In this document: piece after piece, positions 18,949 to 27,186 of the stretch
Layout: every line of letters begins with the position of its first letter
Position numbering within the stretch: the first letter of the stretch is position 1
Assembly: GCA_947085255.1 (NCBI GenBank)
Contig: CAMTVQ010000005.1
Coordinates: 124,001-188,000, forward strand
Source of the DNA: CAMTVQ01 sp947085255
GTDB taxonomy: Bacteria; Bacteroidota; Bacteroidia; Sphingobacteriales; Sphingobacteriaceae
Direction: 5' to 3'
Length of the DNA: 64,000 nt
Position numbers and translations under genes: made by a program
The notes under the pieces: model-generated
What the model was told of the DNA's origin: nothing
What the model saw: only the letters and a program-made list of their open reading frames with translations
The model's database searches: none

Positions 18949-19353
18949 CTATATAAATCGGCTTTTAAGTTCGGCAGTGGGCAACATGCAACTATCTTTT
19001 TTACCAAATAAGCGGTATCTGTTTTTTGCCAATAACACATACACCGCATCACGTAAAAATTTAGGAATTACTACACATACATATAGCCAACTGATAGGCC
19101 AACGTAGGTGTTTTAAGATGCGAAGCGAAGCGGATGATTTGGTAAACACTTGCCCGTCGTCAATTAAAATTACGGTTTCTGGAAAGTTGTGCGCGGGTGC
19201 AGTTTTGTGTAATAACTCTTGCGCCGCTGCCGACTGCAAGGCGCCAAACTGAAACACGACATGGGTATCGTGCTTAATGACGAACTGTACAAAACCATTG
19301 CAAAGGGTGCATACGCCATCAAAGAGGATTATTTTAGGTGCGTTCTCTTGCAT
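18949..19353 (-). CDS. DCC family thiol-disulfide oxidoreductase-like protein (DUF393)
   Basis: 134 residues. The defining DxxCxLC motif is present as FDGVCTLCNGFV near the N-terminus, followed by a thioredoxin-like stretch (VVFQFGALQS, then SSASLRILKHL). The family was named DCC for this motif and is presumed redox-active, but its partners are not known. The YjbR gene follows at one base spacing. The ATG at 19353 begins MQENAPKIILFDG, the normal start for the family. Confidence 0.9.
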   Translation of the reverse strand: MQENAPKIILFDGVCTLCNGFVQFVIKHDTHVVFQFGALQSAAAQELLHKTAPAHNFPETVILIDDGQVFTKSSASLRILKHLRWPISWLYVCVVIPKFLRDAVYVLLAKNRYRLFGKKDSCMLPTAELKSRFI

Positions 19354-19493
19354 GTTGCAAAGTACTGCTTAGTAGCATAATAATAAACAGCTATAAGGTG
19401 TATTGTTTGTTTTTTAAAATATTAAGGCAGCAGATTAGTATTTTTTACTAAAAAGGGATAACTTTATTCAGTTTAACTTAAAAATATACAACC

Positions 19494-19601
19494 ATGAGCA
19501 AAGAAAAAAGTGTACAAAAGGAAGTAAAAAAAGCCCCTGCTAAAACGTTGAAAGAAAAACAAGCAGCTAAAAAAGAAAAGAAAGCGAGTAAAAATTATTA
19601 A
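19494..19601 (+). CDS. Small lysine-rich protein, 35 residues
   Basis: ATG at 19494 to TAA at 19599-19601. About 15 of 35 residues are Lys, with Ala and Glu making up most of the rest (KKAPAKTLKEKQAAKKEKK); no membrane segment. It is followed after 21 bases by a clear intrinsic terminator on the same strand, and preceded by TAACTTTA at 19460-19467, one mismatch from a -7 box. That gives it its own transcription unit in a 345-base gap. Low-complexity composition alone is weak evidence; the terminator is the main support. Function unknown. Confidence 0.55.
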   Translation: MSKEKSVQKEVKKAPAKTLKEKQAAKKEKKASKNY

Positions 19602-19622
19602 TAGTTAGCTACTAAAAGATAT

Positions 19623-19660
19623 TACCCTTGCCTGTTTCAAACTGGTAAGGGTATTTTTTT
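19623..19660 (+). terminator. Intrinsic terminator after the small lysine-rich gene
   Basis: Stem TACCCTTGCC (19623-19632) pairs with GGTAAGGGTA (19644-19653) with one G-T wobble, an 11-base loop, then T7 (19654-19660). Confidence 0.8.
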
Positions 19661-19697
19661 GTCGTAATAAAATGAATTTGATTTGTGTTACCAATGC

Positions 19698-21233
19698 TCA
19701 GCAGAGTGTGCTTTTTAATTTTTCATAATCAATTTTTGAGTGATGCCGTAGATCTCGTGGCATTCTCGTTACAAACTTTATTTCATCAAAAGCGAGGTCG
19801 ATACCTTGTATTTGATGTTGTATTTCTTCTTTATTTGCAGCCTTTCTTGCTTCAATAATTACCAATAGTTTCTTTTGTAATTGAATTATCGTTCCCATTT
19901 CAACGCCTTTAATGGATTGAAAAAAGTTTTCGTAAATGAAAGGAGCAATTAATTTACCACCAGAATGGATAAGGGCATTGCAGCGTCCTGTTAAATAAAG
20001 CATTCCTGTTTCATCCATATATCCGCTGTCGCCTGTACGATGCCAGCAGTTATTTCCAATAATTATTTTATTTCGTTTTAATGCTTCCTCATTATTAAAA
20101 TACTCTCGTAATACATGCGGTCCGCTTACGATTATCTCGCCAATTTCTCCAGGTCGAAGAGTAATCATGCCTAATTCATCTTCATTTACGCATACAATGC
20201 TGGCTTCTTTTATCTCAATAATACGTACTTGTGTTTTGTGATGAGGCATTCCAACTTTTAACCCGTTTTGTAGACTAGTTTCCTGTTCTTTTATTAAGTC
20301 TAGCGCATTGATAGAACTTATGGGTTCGGCTTCCGTTGAGCCATAAACAATTTGTATTTGTGCCTGAGGAAATGCTGCTAGGTATAGTTTTGCTTCGGCA
20401 GGAAAAACGGGAGCACCGCCAGTAAATATTTTTTTTAATGAAGAAATGGGTAGTAAATTGTGATGGGTGCTATACGTTGCTAACTGTTTTATAAAAAATG
20501 GGGAAGCTACCATTCGCGTTATTTTGTGCTCATCTATTTGTGCTAAAATTTTTCTTGCATCCATCAACTCTGGCTTGTTGGATTTAAATTTGGTAATAAC
20601 AGATGTACACCCTGCAGCCAAATTTATAAGAAGAACAATTGGCAATGCTGGCATATCAATATCTTCTGGCTGTGGGTCAATTTGATCCAGTAAAGCAGTA
20701 AACTGTTCGTGTAAAAAGCCATGCGTTCTTTTAGCTGCTTTTGGAGTTCCTGTGCTTCCGGTAGTAAAAGTTATTAGCGCAGTGTCTGATTTATAAACGT
20801 CAATTTTAGGGTGTTGCGGTGGAGAGGTAATGGAATAATGAACGCCTAACTTGATAGGTATGTTCCGCAACTCAGATGAGAATAATGCAAATATTCTTGC
20901 CTTAAGTATGCCAATAAAGGCGTTACACTGCGCAACTTTGCAGCATTCTTCCATTCTTTTTTTGTTCACCCATTCGTCTAAAAAAACGGCAGTGGCACCA
21001 ATATTAAAAAGCGCAAGAACAATTCTGTATAAATCAATGCTCATAGGCACAAAAAGCATTACCCTGTCGCCTTTTTGAATGCCCTTGCTGATGAAATAAG
21101 TAGAGGTGTCTTTTACCTGTTGCTCGAATTCGGAAAAAGTAATTTTTTTATCCCTATCAATGATGGCAATTTTTTCAGGATGTTTTTGAGCGGAGTCAAA
21201 AAAGAGACTAACAATATTAAATTGCTTATCCAT
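19698..21233 (-). CDS. Acyl-adenylate-forming ligase (AMP-dependent synthetase family)
   Basis: 511 residues. The ANL superfamily is clear: phosphate-binding loop FTTGSTGTPKAAKRTH (about 155-170), YGSTEAEPI (about 300), and the hinge region HRTGDSGYMDETGMLYLTGR. The C-terminal domain is short and ends KIDYEKLK, so the catalytic C-terminal lysine may be this KID lysine. Such enzymes turn a carboxylic acid into an acyl-AMP, then usually a CoA thioester; the overall look is closest to the OleC/fatty acid-CoA-ligase-like group (inference). It is the last gene of the eight-gene operon and overlaps the SRPBCC gene by 8 bases. Confidence 0.85.
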   Translation of the reverse strand: MDKQFNIVSLFFDSAQKHPEKIAIIDRDKKITFSEFEQQVKDTSTYFISKGIQKGDRVMLFVPMSIDLYRIVLALFNIGATAVFLDEWVNKKRMEECCKVAQCNAFIGILKARIFALFSSELRNIPIKLGVHYSITSPPQHPKIDVYKSDTALITFTTGSTGTPKAAKRTHGFLHEQFTALLDQIDPQPEDIDMPALPIVLLINLAAGCTSVITKFKSNKPELMDARKILAQIDEHKITRMVASPFFIKQLATYSTHHNLLPISSLKKIFTGGAPVFPAEAKLYLAAFPQAQIQIVYGSTEAEPISSINALDLIKEQETSLQNGLKVGMPHHKTQVRIIEIKEASIVCVNEDELGMITLRPGEIGEIIVSGPHVLREYFNNEEALKRNKIIIGNNCWHRTGDSGYMDETGMLYLTGRCNALIHSGGKLIAPFIYENFFQSIKGVEMGTIIQLQKKLLVIIEARKAANKEEIQHQIQGIDLAFDEIKFVTRMPRDLRHHSKIDYEKLKSTLC

Positions 21234-21825
21234 CTTTTTTTTGCTCTACAATGCATTTGATATTGGACATGTTTTGTTCAAAAATGGTTTTGATTCTATA
21301 CGCACCGATATGAATTTTTATATTTTCTAAAAGCGTAGGAGTAGCATCTTTAAAGAAAACGGTAAAAGTTACCTTGCATTTATTTTGATCTATAACTTCA
21401 TACAATTGCTCAGTTGCAAGATGTTCTGCAGTCATTGAGAAGTTTTTTAAATTGTAAATAGTTATTTGTCTTTTTGAATTTAGAATATTTTCTGTCACTA
21501 ATTCATCCCACATAGTTCCTGTCTCGTTTGCATTACAGAAACATCTTCGTCTCGATCCAATTGCCCCGTCTAGAACACTATCCGCATTGAGGGGTGTTAT
21601 GTGGTGGACAAAAACAGACCACTTGCTTGCATTTTTAGAGTTGCCAAGAAATTTAAAAACATATGTAATAGGTGCATCAATCTGTACAGTATGTTTTATT
21701 AGCTTATAAGAAAATCCATTATGCGATTGATATGGGCTTAGCCAAAAAGCAAAAAAAGTTAATAGGAGAATAATAAATAAGCTGAAGATAATTGCTTTTT
21801 TTAGAATGCTAAATTTCTTTCCCAT
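21226..21825 (-). CDS. Membrane-anchored SRPBCC (START-like) family protein
   Basis: 199 residues from the ATG at 21825. One N-terminal membrane helix (AIIFSLFIILLLTFFAFWL, about 10-29), then a START-like hydrophobic-ligand fold: IDAPITYVFKFLGNSKNASKWS at its opening and EVIDQNKCKVTFTVFFKD later. Members bind lipids, polyketides or other hydrophobic molecules. The frame is open 17 codons further up, but MGKKFSILKK is the natural start before the helix. It overlaps the GNAT gene by 17 bases upstream and the ligase by 8 bases downstream. Confidence 0.7.
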   Translation of the reverse strand: MGKKFSILKKAIIFSLFIILLLTFFAFWLSPYQSHNGFSYKLIKHTVQIDAPITYVFKFLGNSKNASKWSVFVHHITPLNADSVLDGAIGSRRRCFCNANETGTMWDELVTENILNSKRQITIYNLKNFSMTAEHLATEQLYEVIDQNKCKVTFTVFFKDATPTLLENIKIHIGAYRIKTIFEQNMSNIKCIVEQKKDG

Positions 21826-22813
21826 ATAGCGAATAGTCTTTATAAGTAGTTCCTGAAAAATCTGTTGATAGCCCACTGGAAGTAGCCTCTTTAATCATAA
21901 AAGCAGGAATGATAGATGCATATCCCTTACTTTTTATAAGGCGAACTACCCGATTGGTGATTACATGACCAAGCCCTGACCACTGCCTTGATATATCGCG
22001 AGCAACAGTTTTTACTACTAAACACTTTTCCTCCAGATTATACAAATCATCATACGAAAAAATAAAACCGATTGTATTTTTTGTAGCGTCTTCGGCAATT
22101 AATACATATTCGGGATTGATGATTTTAGCCGCGTCTATATACTTATTACGAAATGTTTCCCATGTAATGGGTGTATACAAAAAGTTGTTCTTAAATGCAG
22201 CTGATATAAAAGGGTATAGTTTTTTCAGTTCTGTTTCATAATCATTCATGTTTATAGGTCTGATTGTTACACCCAATTTAATGAATTCATGCTCACGGTT
22301 TACTATATCTTCTTGATCACATACAATATTGCACACCATACTTGATGTATAGTTGGCGATAGGCTTAAAACCAATATTTAAAAAATGGTCGTTGTAATAT
22401 AAATGATGATAAGGTTCGAGTAAAAAATTGGCAGTATCATGATGTGTACTAAATCTGTAGTTATCCCATGTAGAACCATTCATTGGACCGATTAGAAAAT
22501 CGGCATCCTTCTTTTTTGCTTCATCAATAGCAAAGGCTATAACATCATTTGATAGAGCAGTGTTTTTTACACATTCATAATTTCCTAAACAAGCAGTTTT
22601 TTTTTGATTGTAGCTTAGGTAGGGATTGTTATATAAAGCCAATCGTGCTACAGGTTGTTTATCAATTGTAAACACATAACAGGTATCCAGAAATTCGGGG
22701 TTAATATTTTCCGACTCTTTATGGCGGATGCTACCAGAAGGATATAAATGCTTTGGAAGGTCTGTAAATAAGTGAAAATTAGCATCTCCTGGTTTTGTTT
22801 TTAGTATTTCCAT
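21809..22813 (-). CDS. GNAT-like N-acyltransferase protein of unknown substrate
   Basis: 334 residues. The N-terminal part has IGPMNGSTWDNYRF (about 108-121), a stretch shared with YghO-like proteins that are remotely related to acyltransferases. The C-terminal part (about 185-320) looks like a GNAT fold with YVLIAEDATKNTIGFIFSY and a cofactor-binding-like turn QWSGLGHVITNRVVRLI. No signal peptide. It overlaps both neighbours (by 1 base with the kinase-like gene and 17 bases with the SRPBCC gene). An acyl transfer role fits with the ligase downstream, but this is inference. Confidence 0.6.
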   Translation of the reverse strand: MEILKTKPGDANFHLFTDLPKHLYPSGSIRHKESENINPEFLDTCYVFTIDKQPVARLALYNNPYLSYNQKKTACLGNYECVKNTALSNDVIAFAIDEAKKKDADFLIGPMNGSTWDNYRFSTHHDTANFLLEPYHHLYYNDHFLNIGFKPIANYTSSMVCNIVCDQEDIVNREHEFIKLGVTIRPINMNDYETELKKLYPFISAAFKNNFLYTPITWETFRNKYIDAAKIINPEYVLIAEDATKNTIGFIFSYDDLYNLEEKCLVVKTVARDISRQWSGLGHVITNRVVRLIKSKGYASIIPAFMIKEATSSGLSTDFSGTTYKDYSLYGKEI

Positions 22814-23490
22814 TATGCTATTTGTTCTACAATTACCAAGCTAAGTAATACCGATGCCGGAATAGTAATATTGTCGTATCCTTTCCTGCTAATTGCTTCG
22901 GCCATAGTAGCAATTAGTGCAATAGATATAGCTACTAATATTGTTTTTTGTACTTCAAATGGCTGGTTTAATAGCTTTGATACTATCATTACAACAGCAA
23001 AAGCACTGAGAAAAAATAGAGTTGAACCCAATAACGTTTTACGTTCTTTACCAACTTTATATTCACCAATGGGCCATTTCTTCCCTGTTAGTGCAGCTAT
23101 AGGGTCGCAAATTGCAAGAATAAGAATAGGCAAATAATAATACATATAGTGTTGATTGGAATAATAAAATGCCAAGTAACACCCGTAAACGGAAATAGGG
23201 TAAGATAGACTGCCAACTGATTTTCTTTCTATGGCATTAATGGATTGTAAGAGATTAAACTTTTTACTAAGAATAAGTATTACTGCAAAGCTTGAACAAA
23301 GCAGCAAAACAAACCATTGATTGCCGAGCATGACTGGAAAAAGAAGTGTTAAAAATCCGGTGATGATATGCACAAATTTGCGCGTGAACTCGACTTTTAT
23401 TTTTAATACATGGTAAAGTATTTCGGCCACAGCAAGTAGTAAAAAAAAGTATGTGGCAAGAATAAGGGTATTTAAAAGATGCGTATTCAT
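22813..23490 (-). CDS. Dolichol/phytol kinase-like (CTP-dependent) membrane protein
   Basis: 225 residues, about six or seven hydrophobic segments. ILKIKVEFTRKFVHIITG near the N-terminus, IERKSVGSLSYP in the middle and CDPIAALTGKKWPIG (about 128-142) follow the SEC59/VTE5 layout, in which polyprenols or phytol are phosphorylated with CTP; the fold also includes phosphatidate cytidylyltransferases. In an operon with a UbiA prenyltransferase and HMG-CoA reductase, phosphorylation of an isoprenoid alcohol is the most natural guess. It overlaps the DUF3419 gene by 4 bases and the GNAT gene by 1 base. Confidence 0.75.
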   Translation of the reverse strand: MNTHLLNTLILATYFFLLLAVAEILYHVLKIKVEFTRKFVHIITGFLTLLFPVMLGNQWFVLLLCSSFAVILILSKKFNLLQSINAIERKSVGSLSYPISVYGCYLAFYYSNQHYMYYYLPILILAICDPIAALTGKKWPIGEYKVGKERKTLLGSTLFFLSAFAVVMIVSKLLNQPFEVQKTILVAISIALIATMAEAISRKGYDNITIPASVLLSLVIVEQIA

Positions 23491-24578
23491 TTTTTTTGTT
23501 CGATTACAAAGCGGCTATAAAAGAATCCCTTATCAGTATTACTCAACTGTGTTGATGCTTCCCTAAGATACTCAACTTTATTGGGCAGTACTTTAGAAAT
23601 TTGCCGAGGAACCATCAAATTCCAATACGCCAAACGACCCTTATGCTCGGTGGAGTCAACCAATTGCTGGACTGTTTGGAAAAACACATTAGGGTTCATG
23701 TATTCAAAAATATTAGAAAGATTCATGTAATGAAATTTGCCATACTCTTTTATGGCATCTTCGGCATAGCCTTCTGCTATTTTAAGCTTATGAAGATTCG
23801 ATTTTATCTTTTCGAAGTTTTCGGGTTGTAGGTAATGGGGTAACATCTCTCCAAAAGATCCAGTTAACGTATAGCGTAGCAGAAAATTATTTTGCGCGCC
23901 AATATTTTGTAAATGCGCTGCTGCTTGTTTGAAAATAAATTCACCAACAGGCACTTCAACTTCTTTAAGAAACTCAGGGTCTCTGCCATATTTACCCAGT
24001 ATGTATTTGCTAAAAAAAAGTTTAAAGAGCAGTCGCCATCTCCAAGTATTCCATTTCTCTTCGTAGAAATAGCGTTGTTCTTCTGCGTTTTTAACCTTTA
24101 AAAGCTCTTCTACAGTTTTTCGCGAATGAATAAATGGTAGTATTTTATTGCTAAACAGTTGGAAATACTGTTCAAATTTCCCTTGTGAGATAATTCCATT
24201 TTTTATTTTCTCGATATGCTTTTGCCAATACTGACAAGTTTCTTCGGGTAAATAGCTTTTTATTTTGTGGAATGTTTGCACTCTTTCATCGCTATGCCGA
24301 AAGCCCAAAAATGATAGAAGGTCGGTATAAGATAATTGCTCAATAGCTGTTTTTTTTAGTTCAATAAGGTAGAGCTGTATCTTATTTATGTCAATAGCTA
24401 CTACAAGTTGTGGATTTGTACAGAGCAACGAAAAACTATTATCACCTGCTGAACCGATAGAAAGAATTTTGCTTTCAGCTTCTGGGTTTAGTCCTTTTAG
24501 CAAAATTTCTGCATCTTCCCAGCAATTGGCATAGCGTATAAAATCAAAAGAAACATTTTCTGTTAGCTTTTTATTCAT
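23487..24578 (-). CDS. DUF3419 (BtaA-like) SAM-dependent 3-amino-3-carboxypropyl transferase family
   Basis: 363 residues. The opening FDFIRYANCWEDAEILLKGL and the SAM site ILSIGSAGDNSFSLL (about 38-52), followed by VVAIDINKIQLYLIELK, are typical of DUF3419. Later LTGSFGEMLPHYLQ, FHYMNLSNIFEYM and AYWNLMVPRQ also fit. The characterised member BtaA moves the 3-amino-3-carboxypropyl group of SAM to diacylglycerol, the first step to betaine lipid. The partner N-methyltransferase BtaB is not in this operon, so the acceptor or the final product may differ. It overlaps the dikinase gene by 8 bases. Confidence 0.8.
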   Translation of the reverse strand: MNKKLTENVSFDFIRYANCWEDAEILLKGLNPEAESKILSIGSAGDNSFSLLCTNPQLVVAIDINKIQLYLIELKKTAIEQLSYTDLLSFLGFRHSDERVQTFHKIKSYLPEETCQYWQKHIEKIKNGIISQGKFEQYFQLFSNKILPFIHSRKTVEELLKVKNAEEQRYFYEEKWNTWRWRLLFKLFFSKYILGKYGRDPEFLKEVEVPVGEFIFKQAAAHLQNIGAQNNFLLRYTLTGSFGEMLPHYLQPENFEKIKSNLHKLKIAEGYAEDAIKEYGKFHYMNLSNIFEYMNPNVFFQTVQQLVDSTEHKGRLAYWNLMVPRQISKVLPNKVEYLREASTQLSNTDKGFFYSRFVIEQKK

Positions 24579-27186
24579 CGGCTTTATGGATGATTTTTAT
24601 TTCACCTGTACTTCCGTCCATTTCAATTTCATCACCCGTTTTTATTGTTTTTAGCAGTCCAGTTACGCTTACTATGCAAGGTATCCCCATCTCTCTAGAT
24701 ACGATTGCCGAATGACTCAATAAACTGCCTCTTTCAACAATAATTGCTGCAGCGCTCGGAAAAAGGGTTACCCAACCTGGGTCGGTACTTGAGGTAACAA
24801 GTATGCAGCCGTTTAATGAAGAAATGTCAGTAGGGTTTAGTACAACCATTGCTTTTGCACGAACTCTTCCGGGGCAGCAACCAATGCCTTTTAAGTCGCC
24901 AGTTAATTTTTCTATTTTTTCGGCACTAAAAAAATCATTTGCATGATATACTGGTCCGTAAGATGCAAATCTTTCTGATGGAGCATCCTGTTTTTGATAG
25001 GCATTGAACTCGATTTTTCGTAGCTCAATTAGTTTTTTGATATTTTGGGTAACAGCTGTTCCTTCAATGTATGCAAATATTTCTTCTTTGGTTAGGTAAA
25101 AAATATCACGGGAATCGTCAATAATACTTTCGGCATAAAATCGATTACCAATAGTTGAAAACAGTGTTCTCACTATCCCAAAAGCTCTAGTACGTTCGTA
25201 TCTTAAATTTTCTCTTGCGCTTACCAATTCACGGGCATTATGTAAGGTGCGTTTTAATATTATTCGTTTTAAGAAATGATATTTTAGAGATTGGTTTAAC
25301 TCTGTTTCTGCCTTTGTTCTTAATTCTTCTTCCATCTTTCTAGATGTTTTTTCGGCTGTAATACCGCTTTCTACATACGACTTTAGAATCTTAATAAATT
25401 TGGTTGGATCTTGTGTGTAAGAAATCGTTTCGAGCTTTAATTCTCCAATACAGCGTTCACCAAAATCCGAAATATAACAATCAATATCCTTTTTTAAGGG
25501 GCTAAACTTTTCATTTTCCGAGAGCGTTTTCCAAATACTTTTTTCACTTTCTGAAAGGAACAATGCTTTTAATTCCTTGTCTTTAGCAATGGAAGTGGCG
25601 AGTGCAATACTTCTATAAATGGGTTGTGTAGAAATAATATCACTGCTTCCGCAAAGCAAGTCGTTATGAATATTTGGGTTTTTGCTGATACTATATTTTT
25701 CGCAGCGTTTTTGAAGAAGACCAAACCAAATCATAGCAAAAAAGTCATTCAATAATGGGGCTTTCCATTCATTTAATAGTTTTTTTTCAAAGTCAAGATA
25801 CAAAGTCATCAATTCTGCCGCACTCTTTTCTGCGTAATTAATTGCTTTATACTCAGCAATAGTTGTATTTAGCAGCTGGGTAAATTTTTTCCGTTTCGTT
25901 GGAAGCGATAAAAAACGGACGTACATTTTTACCATCATTTTTACGATGCTCCACCAAGCAGCCCCTTTTGATAAACGATAACTTTCTGGAATATCAAATC
26001 GTTCTTTTACACCCATCATTTTTTCCATGAAGCGTGCATTTATGCTATATCCAGGAAGCATAGCTAACATGTGGTACCATGTTTTTAAATTGTAAAATAC
26101 ATAACCATTTATAAAACCAAGTGTATTGGCAAAAACACGCTCATTTTGTTTGATTGTTTTTTCGCTCACCCCCATAAATGCAGAGAAACTTTTGTAAGCG
26201 CTCTCATACGATTTACTAATAAAGGAAAAGGTAAGTGGGGTAGTAACACCTGGATAGGATTCAATTATATTACTGTTATCCCATAAAATATAGTCGCCAC
26301 TAGTATCCGAAATCTTATGAAGATTGGTTATAGGGCGGGCTTGTAGTATGTAAATCAGATTATTAGAAATGGCAAATTCTATATCCTGTGGTTTGCCATA
26401 TGCAGTATGGCATATATCAAGAATATGGGCAATTTCTTTAATATGTGTATCACTAATGGATGAAATCTTCTGCTTTTGTTCTTCAACTGCAATTTTTCGT
26501 GTCCCCTTTTTATTTTCAGTATCAAATACAATTTGTTGCGTTTTATAGGCAAGCTGAGTCGTAATAGTATTGTTCTTGAAAATAAAAGTATCAGCATCCA
26601 ACTCTCCCGAAACAAGTCCTTCGCCTAAACCATAAACAGCACTAATTATTTTTGCTTGCCTATCGCCATTAGTAGGATTAATGCCAAAGGCAACACCCGC
26701 AGCATCGGCATCAATCATTTCTTGTACAATAACGGCCAAACCAAATACATGATGTAATTTATTGTTCTTTCGGTATTGGTAAACTCTTTCGGAAAATGCA
26801 GAACACCATACTTTTTTTATGGTTTCTTCAAGATTATCCTTGGTAACAAATAAGTAGGATTCAAACTGTCCAGCGAATGAAAAATCACTTCCGTCTTCAT
26901 CAATAGCAGAAGAACGTACTGCAAAAAAAGTAGCTGGTGGAAACTGGCTTACAATTTCTTCGATGAATGATCTAGGAATAGAAAGAGAATGAATAAAGCG
27001 AACTATTTTGTCGTAGTCTTCCTGTTGGATTTCCGCAGGAATAAATGCTGTAAGCGTTTCTTGAGGAATGGTAATCCATTGAGGAACGGCGAATCCAAGC
27101 TCCTTCAAGCGGTATAAATTTTTTGATTTACCCCCAATGGTCATTTTTTCTAATGAAGAAGTATCGCTGTTGCTAATAAATTTCAT
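24571..27186 (-). CDS. PEP synthase/rifampicin-phosphotransferase-like dikinase
   Basis: 871 residues. The N-terminal PPDK-type ATP-grasp domain (about 1-325) shows GGKSKNLYRLKELGFAVP, FFAVRSSAIDEDG and FAGQFESYLFV, ending DIEFAISNNLIYILQARPI. A middle region (about 330-760) is not recognisable as the PEP-binding barrel. The C-terminal phosphohistidine domain has GCCPGRVRAKAMVV and GSLLSHSAIVSREMGIPCIV, with His in LSHS as the swivelling phosphocarrier. Length and order (ATP-grasp, unique middle, His domain) match rifampicin phosphotransferase better than PEP synthase, so it may phosphorylate a small-molecule hydroxyl. It overlaps UbiA by 1 base. Confidence 0.82.
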   Translation of the reverse strand: MKFISNSDTSSLEKMTIGGKSKNLYRLKELGFAVPQWITIPQETLTAFIPAEIQQEDYDKIVRFIHSLSIPRSFIEEIVSQFPPATFFAVRSSAIDEDGSDFSFAGQFESYLFVTKDNLEETIKKVWCSAFSERVYQYRKNNKLHHVFGLAVIVQEMIDADAAGVAFGINPTNGDRQAKIISAVYGLGEGLVSGELDADTFIFKNNTITTQLAYKTQQIVFDTENKKGTRKIAVEEQKQKISSISDTHIKEIAHILDICHTAYGKPQDIEFAISNNLIYILQARPITNLHKISDTSGDYILWDNSNIIESYPGVTTPLTFSFISKSYESAYKSFSAFMGVSEKTIKQNERVFANTLGFINGYVFYNLKTWYHMLAMLPGYSINARFMEKMMGVKERFDIPESYRLSKGAAWWSIVKMMVKMYVRFLSLPTKRKKFTQLLNTTIAEYKAINYAEKSAAELMTLYLDFEKKLLNEWKAPLLNDFFAMIWFGLLQKRCEKYSISKNPNIHNDLLCGSSDIISTQPIYRSIALATSIAKDKELKALFLSESEKSIWKTLSENEKFSPLKKDIDCYISDFGERCIGELKLETISYTQDPTKFIKILKSYVESGITAEKTSRKMEEELRTKAETELNQSLKYHFLKRIILKRTLHNARELVSARENLRYERTRAFGIVRTLFSTIGNRFYAESIIDDSRDIFYLTKEEIFAYIEGTAVTQNIKKLIELRKIEFNAYQKQDAPSERFASYGPVYHANDFFSAEKIEKLTGDLKGIGCCPGRVRAKAMVVLNPTDISSLNGCILVTSSTDPGWVTLFPSAAAIIVERGSLLSHSAIVSREMGIPCIVSVTGLLKTIKTGDEIEMDGSTGEIKIIHKADE

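Noticed and set aside
18824..19252. 142-codon plus-strand frame over the YjbR and DCC genes
   Set aside because: Both genes on the minus strand have clear family motifs; the plus frame has none.
24571..27186. Direct call as PEP synthase
   Set aside because: The C-terminal PEP-binding barrel and its Cys were not recognised; the length and His-domain position fit the phosphotransferase type better.
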